From NCBI RefSeq assembly GCF_003013715.1, contig NC_072817.1:868001-932000 (forward strand): a stretch of DNA of 64,000 bases. The letters are read 5' to 3'. Each line of letters opens with the position of its first letter. The stretch's first letter is position 1. The position numbers and the translations under genes were made by a program. Source of the stretch: Candidozyma auris (taxonomy: Eukaryota > Ascomycota > Pichiomycetes > Serinales > Metschnikowiaceae). The notes under the pieces are model-generated. The model was not told the DNA's origin. It searched no databases and saw only the letters and a list, made by a program, of their open reading frames with translations. Below are positions 58,620-64,000 of the stretch, in pieces.

Positions 58620-59855
58620 ATGACCATGGATATCACTCCTGAGCAAGTAAGATACATAGCAGACCAGCTAGAAACTCATACCGTCACGTTCCACACGATA
58701 GCGCGTGACCTCAACCTTCATGTTCTGCAAGCCAAACGCATTCTCCATGCCTACTACTCATCGAGCAAAGAAAGGCTCAGCGCGTTGTACCTCGTCAGCG
58801 GCATCAAAGGGGCCAAGACGATTTTGAAAGTTCTAGATAACCTGAACGAAACGACTCTCAATGAGAACTTTGACCTGGTTCTGTCCATCCACGTATATAG
58901 CATTTCACAGAACAAGTACAATTTTAGTCTCAGTGATATAGCTCTTGAGGAGCTCAGGCGGCCAGTCGATTTTGGCAACCTCGGAAAATATTATGACTTT
59001 GGCATGATCCGTGGGCGGGAATTGAAGGAGGCACAAATGAAGCATTCTGAGCCAGCGAGACCTGAGGCCGCTAAAGCACGGAAACAGGAGCCTAAGAAAG
59101 AGGTTGATAAAGCAAAGACAGAAGCTAAACCCAAGCTACAATACACATCGAGAAAGGAAAAACCACAACCGTCGTTACTTTCGAATTACGTTTCGAGGAA
59201 AGATGAAAAGAAGCAGAAGGAGAAGCAAGGTGTTGGTGAAAAACGCTCATTGCCCGATCAAGGAAGTGGCTACCAGTACAAGTCGAGGAAGTTGGAGAAA
59301 CTACAACCGAAGGAGCGGGTTATTGTTTCAGAGTACAATGGGGATAACGATCATGATGAGGAAGAGCCGGTGCCAGAGCGCAAATCCGCGCAGGCAAAGT
59401 CCAACAACGACCTCAATTCTTTATTTTTGGACGATCTCAGTGACTTTTCTGACCGTGAGGAGCTGAAACAGGAGGTGGCGGAAAACGATGAACCCATCAT
59501 GGTAGAAGAGCTGGAAGAGCCCCTGGAAGAAAAGGAGGCCACTCAACCCAAAGCCACCGTGGCACCCCTGCTCCCACAAGACTCCTCGTTGCGGTCTCTA
59601 GCGTCAAAGTCGCCCACGCCACAAACGGGCGAGGGCGCGGAGAAAATAGACACAAGAGCTTCCGAAGAACCAGTAACTACAGTCGACGAGGATGGGTACA
59701 TTGTAACGAAAAAGAAAACAGAACCGAAGAAAGAGCCTTCCAAGCCATCGAGGAAACCGATCAGCAGCATCAGCAAACTGACCAATTCCTCGAAGAAAAA
59801 ATCAGATGGTGCAAAGAAGCAAGCTTCTCTTATGAGCTTCTTCGATCGACGATAA
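58620..59855 (+). CDS. POL32: DNA polymerase delta subunit Pol32/p66
   Basis: A 411-residue protein. Residues 1-130 form the conserved winged-helix-like part (EQVRYIADQLETHTVTFHTIARDLNLHVLQAKRIL, then ALYLVSGIKG). The rest is long, charged and repetitive (Lys/Glu/Pro), as in POLD3 proteins. The last residues, QASLMSFFDRR, are a PCNA-interacting peptide (Q-x-x-L-x-x-F-F), the hallmark of this subunit. Pol32 couples polymerase delta to PCNA in the nucleus and supports break-induced replication and translesion synthesis. The second Met is at position 3; either may be used. Confidence 0.92.
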   Translation: MTMDITPEQVRYIADQLETHTVTFHTIARDLNLHVLQAKRILHAYYSSSKERLSALYLVSGIKGAKTILKVLDNLNETTLNENFDLVLSIHVYSISQNKYNFSLSDIALEELRRPVDFGNLGKYYDFGMIRGRELKEAQMKHSEPARPEAAKARKQEPKKEVDKAKTEAKPKLQYTSRKEKPQPSLLSNYVSRKDEKKQKEKQGVGEKRSLPDQGSGYQYKSRKLEKLQPKERVIVSEYNGDNDHDEEEPVPERKSAQAKSNNDLNSLFLDDLSDFSDREELKQEVAENDEPIMVEELEEPLEEKEATQPKATVAPLLPQDSSLRSLASKSPTPQTGEGAEKIDTRASEEPVTTVDEDGYIVTKKKTEPKKEPSKPSRKPISSISKLTNSSKKKSDGAKKQASLMSFFDRR

Positions 59856-60571
59856 TCTGGGTTGGGCTCAAATCAACTAAGCCTTAAGAGGTGGGTTAAT
59901 GCTATTGTGTCGGAACGTCTGTTCTGGCTTCGCCAGCTTATGCCCTACGGACTCAAGAAAAATGTCAAACTAGACTTATGTAAACAAATGAATTCATCAG
60001 CGAGTTCTTGTTTCTGGGCGACATTCCGGGACTCGTAAACTTCCGAGTTTCAGTGTGTAAAGTTGTGGACCTATGGTTTTCTTCACCATTCGACGGTATT
60101 GCCAGGGGCTCAAAATCAGTAAATATAAGATGTCCACAGGCCAAATCCAATCTTTAACCATTAAAGGAAGTGCGAGACCCGTTAAGTGCCCAATCCAGAG
60201 GTGAATATTCCTCCTTAAGAGTGTATCGCATTCTGGCCATAATGGAATCGGCCGCTGCCGTTCTGCACATTGAACGTTGTGCTGCAAACTCTTTTCCTAA
60301 TTAGGAAATGACATTTGCAACCACTGAAACATCTTATAACTAGTTACAGTAATATTGGTGCCTAGCGACATAACGCTATGTATTGAAACGCAGAATCCAG
60401 CTTTTATATATTTAGAGCTGTGCTGGCCCCGGTGTGCCCTACCTTCACAATTTCTGCTTATTTCTCGCAGGTCCAATTGCTAAAAGTTTCACATAAGGAA
60501 GAGCCAATTGTTTGTTGAGAACTTTCAATCTTTCACCGCATACACTCGTTTCACCTATCTATAAAGAAGTC
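59856..60571. other. Intergenic POL32 / Op4-like gene
   Basis: 716 bases with the Op4-like promoter: a TATATAT box at 60405-60411, 161 bases before the ATG. No gene seen; open frames here lack content. Confidence 0.5.
60405..60411 (+). promoter_or_regulatory. TATATAT box of Op4-like gene
   Basis: 161 bases upstream of the ATG at 60572. Confidence 0.5.
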
Positions 60572-61732
60572 ATGAAACTTACTCAATCTGCCGTGCTTGC
60601 CGCTTTGGCTGCATCGACTGTCGTGAAGGCAGCTCCTGCTCCAATCAACGAGGGCTCCACTGACCTCACTGTCCAAGACAACGTTGTTGCCAAAAGAGAG
60701 AGCTTGGAGCGTGCCTTGGCACAATTGACCGAGTTGGAGCAGATGAAGACCAAGAGACAGGACTTGGATAACGAGTTGAGCGAAAGAGAGTACAAGATTG
60801 TCACCGAGGTGTTGAGCGCCATCAACGACACCAACTTAGCTCCAACCGTGTTGAAGTTTTTCGTCACCCAGCCCACCTTGAGACAAATAGCCATTGATGT
60901 GATTGCGTGGGTTCTTAGAAACGCCAAGATCAACTTGACCACCTTGTTGAAGGCGTTGGTGGACTCTGGTTTGCTTAACAGAGTTCTTACCGACGCTCTC
61001 AGCGACTGTCAGGTGTATGTGTCTGTGATTGGTATTGCCGAGGACGTTGTCAAGGCTCTTCTCAACAAAATCTTCAGCAAGCGTGAGCTTCTCGGCCTCG
61101 ATGAGAGAGACATTCTCACTGACGAGCAGACCATTGAGCTTTTGAAGAAGGATGGCTTGATGCAGCCAAGCATGCTTGAGGACAAGAGAGCGCTCGACAT
61201 TGACGTCAACAACATTGTCAACAATTTGTTGGAGAGTTTGGCCAACTCTGGTTTGGCCTCGTCTGTGGTGATTGCCGTTCTCACCGACAAGGCCTTCATC
61301 AACTTTGGTGCTGACTTGATTAGGGAGCTCATCAACGGCCCACCTCTCGCTATCGGACTTGGTGACATTGTCACGGGCATCACCCAGTCTGGTATTCTTC
61401 CAGACTTGCTCAAGCTCCTCCTCAACACGGACACCTTGGCTACTGTGGGTCAGAATGTGCTCAAGGCGATTTCTGGCCAGTGTGACGGCGGCTCGATCGG
61501 GGGCGGCAACCGTACCACCACCCACATTGCGTCGACCTCCAGCCTTGCTACAACCACTCCAATCACCACGGCGCCTCTGGCCACCACCCCTTTGGCTGCA
61601 TCTGACGTTGGTACCGTTTACACCACGATTAACAAGGCGTCCACGACTCAAAGCGTTGCAGGCCAGTCATTCGACCCTTGTGCCACTGCCTACGAAAAGA
61701 GAGAGTTCAAGAAGCTTCGGTTGAACTACTAA
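60572..61732 (+). CDS. Op4-like Ala/Leu-rich secreted protein with Kex2 sites
   Basis: A 386-residue protein from the ATG at 60572. MKLTQSAVLAALAASTVVKA is a clear signal peptide. The body is rich in Leu and Ala with amphipathic helices. Lys-Arg pairs, each followed by Glu, Gln or Ala, occur near residues 41, 61, 170, 205 and 376, matching Kex2 protease sites in secreted yeast precursors. A Thr/Ser/Pro-rich stretch (about 330-370) suggests O-glycosylation. The end, FKKLRLNY, is not a GPI signal. The composition and layout resemble C. albicans Op4 (opaque-specific) and relatives, whose function is unknown. So it is probably secreted and may be cut into pieces; no known peptide product is claimed. 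Confidence 0.8.
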   Translation: MKLTQSAVLAALAASTVVKAAPAPINEGSTDLTVQDNVVAKRESLERALAQLTELEQMKTKRQDLDNELSEREYKIVTEVLSAINDTNLAPTVLKFFVTQPTLRQIAIDVIAWVLRNAKINLTTLLKALVDSGLLNRVLTDALSDCQVYVSVIGIAEDVVKALLNKIFSKRELLGLDERDILTDEQTIELLKKDGLMQPSMLEDKRALDIDVNNIVNNLLESLANSGLASSVVIAVLTDKAFINFGADLIRELINGPPLAIGLGDIVTGITQSGILPDLLKLLLNTDTLATVGQNVLKAISGQCDGGSIGGGNRTTTHIASTSSLATTTPITTAPLATTPLAASDVGTVYTTINKASTTQSVAGQSFDPCATAYEKREFKKLRLNY

Positions 61733-63038
61733 AACGTGAGCGCCAGCCGTTCCGGGTGATCACACTGTGATGTCTCTTTGATTCTTCGTTTCTCATTTCT
61801 ATGCTTTCTTCGATACCTGTATTTTAATTCTACGACCAGTTTGACTTCTCCATCATATGTAAGCCGAAGGGAAAGTGGTCCCAAGCAAGCTTTTGTCTAC
61901 TCGTCTATGTGAGGCATGTCTGCTTATCTGGAGAAGGAGATCCAACAGACTGTTAGATATAGGTAGTTTTTTTTGAAACTGTTGCGTTGTTTCCCGAGCC
62001 GGTCTCCCAGCCCCTCTCTTCCTCTACATTCCACTCAATTTCACCTACATGTCAAAATTGCGCTTTCACCATGTGTAAACAGCTACTTCATGACTAAATT
62101 TCAGAGTATCCTACAAACCGTGTTATGCAAAGGGTGTTCTGCAAAACAGGCTCTTCAGATTTGGGTAGCTCCCTCGTTTCATCTTCAAACACCCAGGTCC
62201 TCTTTTGCACCGCAATGCACAAAATCCCCAGATATCGTTTTTACCCCCAGAAATCCATCGCATTGTTTACAAGGGTGTTTCTCCTCAAAGCCATCTGGGG
62301 TCAAGTTGCCCGAGCCACGTAAAACTTGTTCGCTTGAGAAAGTTTCTGGGGGCTTATCCCAAGGGGAAGTGTTTCACTGGTCTGTTATGTAAACAATGTC
62401 CCCACTGCTGGCCCTCATGTGTTTCCGGAATGGGGCCAGCAAAGTGGCTGCGAAAATATCGCTGCGAGATTTTCCCTGTCAGATTCTTTCCTAATGGGGA
62501 TCGAGTGCTGCAGAGAACACAGAGAACAGTATTTGCTGGACCCACCCACAACTTCACCAAAGCTGGCCGAATGGACCAGAAAATAACAAGTTGTTCAACA
62601 GAATTTAATCTCACTAGCGCCAATGACATTGTCCCGTTTTGTTCTTTCCCGACTTGCTTGAATTCCGTTGCCCCTACCTTGCTGTGTGCATGCAAGTAAT
62701 AGGCCCGATTAGGAAAGAAGATAAACAGTGGGATATAGTTACCCAAACAAAGTGAATGAGCCAGATGGTGAGAACAAAGAGATCCAAAATCTTCAGTGAC
62801 TTATGGAACAGCAGGGCTGCCGTTGAGATAATTCGAACCACTTTTTTCTCCATTCTGTTTTTCCCATTTCCAAGGCCTCCTAGCCGTCCTTTCTTTACTA
62901 CCCAGCCGTCCCAGGGACATTTCTGAAACTTCAGATCCATTCGTTACACAAACCCAAGTTCAACGTACTGTTGACCAATACACTCGTTTTTTGAAGGCTT
63001 ATTCGCTCCTACTTTTCGTCAGCAGGCTGGCATGAGAA
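61733..63038. other. Intergenic Op4-like gene / 63039 gene (1.3 kb)
   Basis: Contains the exact element at 62445-62455, 584 bases before the next ATG. Frames such as 62205-62699 have no family content. Confidence 0.5.
62445..62455 (+). promoter_or_regulatory. TGGCTGCGAAA promoter element
   Basis: An exact copy, 584 bases upstream of the 63039 gene. Confidence 0.45.
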
Positions 63039-64000
63039 ATGGGCAAAAGAGATAAGACACTATCGCTTCTGAGCCTATTCAGCAGCCCAGATAAACCCAA
63101 AACCGGTGTGGCACAGGTGGCCAGGGGAACGTCGTACGTGCAAGTGAGGCCTCCTCGAGCAATGAGACTGGTCAATCCATTCACAGCTTCGATGAACTCC
63201 CTTGTATCGTCCCATGCTGAGGTCAGTGTGGATGAATTCGCCGATACAGATTCTTCTGGCCATTCCAGGGAAGAAATCGTGGAGGCAGAGACAATTTACT
63301 CAATCATCTCAGGATACGAGGAAAACGACCAAAGAGAGTCGAATGCCGTTTTCATGGAAGATTTCAGCGGCCACAGCCATGACCAGTCTGGCTCTGGAGG
63401 ACCTTCCGGCAGCAGTTCAGGTAACACTGGCTCTGCAGAGGCTGTCCGGCCAAAGTCGGAAGACATTCTTGAGAAAAATACTACTTTTGATTCTACAAGA
63501 GACTCAGGCTCGTACCACCCCTCGGTGTCGAGCAACGAGCTTCTAGGAAACCTCCGTAGTGTGGAAATTGGCAGCGGTAGCAACGCAGACTCCAGCAAGG
63601 CCAGAAGCAGCGGGTCTAGTAACTCGCGTGCTGGCTCAAGATCTAGCTTTATGTCTCGAGGAAGTTTTGGTGTGAAATCTCGTGATTCAAGAGGAATCAC
63701 TAACCTCACTGCTGGTGTCGACTCGTCGTCGGGTTTGCCTGTTACTTTGTACACTGTTCAAGACGCTGAACACAAGCCCAACCGCTGGTCGCTATTTGGA
63801 GGTAATAAGGCGCCCAAAAGAGATGTACCTCCTGTGCCTGGAGAAAAAGACTCGAGTTCCAATGGTTCTGACAGAGCCGCTTCATCGCCTCAAAAATTGG
63901 AGCGTGTTCACTATGGCTCATTTTCGGGTATCTCTGGCGACCATCCTCACTACAGTGTGGCCACTGTTTCTACGAGAGTGCTAGGGTCAAAAGGCGACGA
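63039..64000 (+). CDS. Serine-rich protein, cut by right edge
   Basis: The frame starts at the ATG at 63039 (MGKRDKTLSLLSLFSS) and stays open to the end of the window, giving about 320 residues. The beginning has a short basic/hydrophobic stretch and VRPPRAMRLVNPFTASMNSLVSSH, followed by an acidic segment with EAETIYSIISGYEEND. After that it is almost all Ser, Gly and Arg low complexity, with possible kinase sites (SRSSF, SRGSF). KPNRWSLFGG near residue 250 is a small island of other character. I do not recognise the protein; the composition suits a large regulatory or cell-polarity scaffold, but that is a guess. The C-terminal domains are outside the window. Confidence 0.75.
   Translation, partial: MGKRDKTLSLLSLFSSPDKPKTGVAQVARGTSYVQVRPPRAMRLVNPFTASMNSLVSSHAEVSVDEFADTDSSGHSREEIVEAETIYSIISGYEENDQRESNAVFMEDFSGHSHDQSGSGGPSGSSSGNTGSAEAVRPKSEDILEKNTTFDSTRDSGSYHPSVSSNELLGNLRSVEIGSGSNADSSKARSSGSSNSRAGSRSSFMSRGSFGVKSRDSRGITNLTAGVDSSSGLPVTLYTVQDAEHKPNRWSLFGGNKAPKRDVPPVPGEKDSSSNGSDRAASSPQKLERVHYGSFSGISGDHPHYSVATVSTRVLGSKGD

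Noticed and set aside
743..62455. TGGCTGCGAAA as a Swi4/SCB or Ndt80 (MSE) site
   Set aside because: Those cores (CGCGAAA; CRCAAAW) do not include the fixed TGGCT half, and the target genes are not a cell-cycle or meiotic set.
743..62455. TGGCTGCGAAA as a piece of a dispersed transposon or LTR
   Set aside because: Flanks of the copies show no similarity beyond the element, and none has TG...CA ends or target-site duplications.
62820..62850. TTCGAACCA resembling a tRNA B box
   Set aside because: No matching A box, anticodon arm or acceptor stem nearby.

Overview
The window looks like nuclear chromosomal DNA of a budding yeast from the CTG-Ser clade, most plausibly the Clavispora / Candida auris / Metschnikowia side. 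Genes are mostly intronless and there is a eukaryotic tRNA-Ala(AGC). Two short introns have yeast GTATGT donors and TACTAA-type branch points. The proteins match yeast families (She3, Asa1, Ett1, Gat1, Brg1, Op4-like). Several CTG codons fall where Ser suits the family better than Leu, for example in AGX1, the EAF-like gene and the acidic TOP2 tail. Species is an inference; nothing here fixes it.

Layout. 1-12 kb: LCL3 (cut by the left edge), an EAF-like elongation factor, a dynactin-p24-like coiled coil, tRNA-Ala, SHE3, ASA1, AGX1 and a DNAJC9-like J protein. 12-26 kb: TOP2, a Gln/Pro-rich Myb-like protein, an Rdx/SelW-type redox protein, the GATA factor GAT1 (reading frame broken once), a long intergenic region, an unrecognised serine-rich protein, and CUE5. 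28-29 kb: two tandem twin-CX9C genes (NDUFB7-like), each with one tiny intron at the same place. 29-40 kb: a gene desert interrupted only by the GATA factor BRG1, with 6.5 kb upstream and 3.7 kb downstream free of recognisable genes. 40-52 kb: a mitochondrial HAD hydrolase, MET1, ETT1, an AN1/ubiquitin-like TMC1 homologue (frame broken once), a small secreted-peptide candidate, the acyltransferase GPT2/SCT1, and BET3. 54-64 kb: SUR2, CRG1/TMT1, pirin, POL32, an Op4-like secreted protein with several Lys-Arg sites, and a serine-rich protein cut by the right edge.

The genes are mostly unrelated housekeeping genes; there is no operon-like cluster. The main unexplained signal is an 11-base element, TGGCTGCGAAA and its TGGCTGCAAA variant. 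I found 17 copies on both strands, all between genes and mostly 90-430 bases upstream of start codons. It behaves like the site of an abundant general promoter factor. Other leads are a cluster of ATGCAT palindromes in the very long BRG1 upstream region, a large gene-free gap between two convergent genes, and two frame breaks that each look like one missing base in a homopolymer.

Starts were chosen at ATG codons. Several frames (TOP2, the J protein, ETT1, SUR2, the Op4-like gene, the Myb-like gene) stay open upstream of the ATG but only through non-ATG codons, which I did not use.
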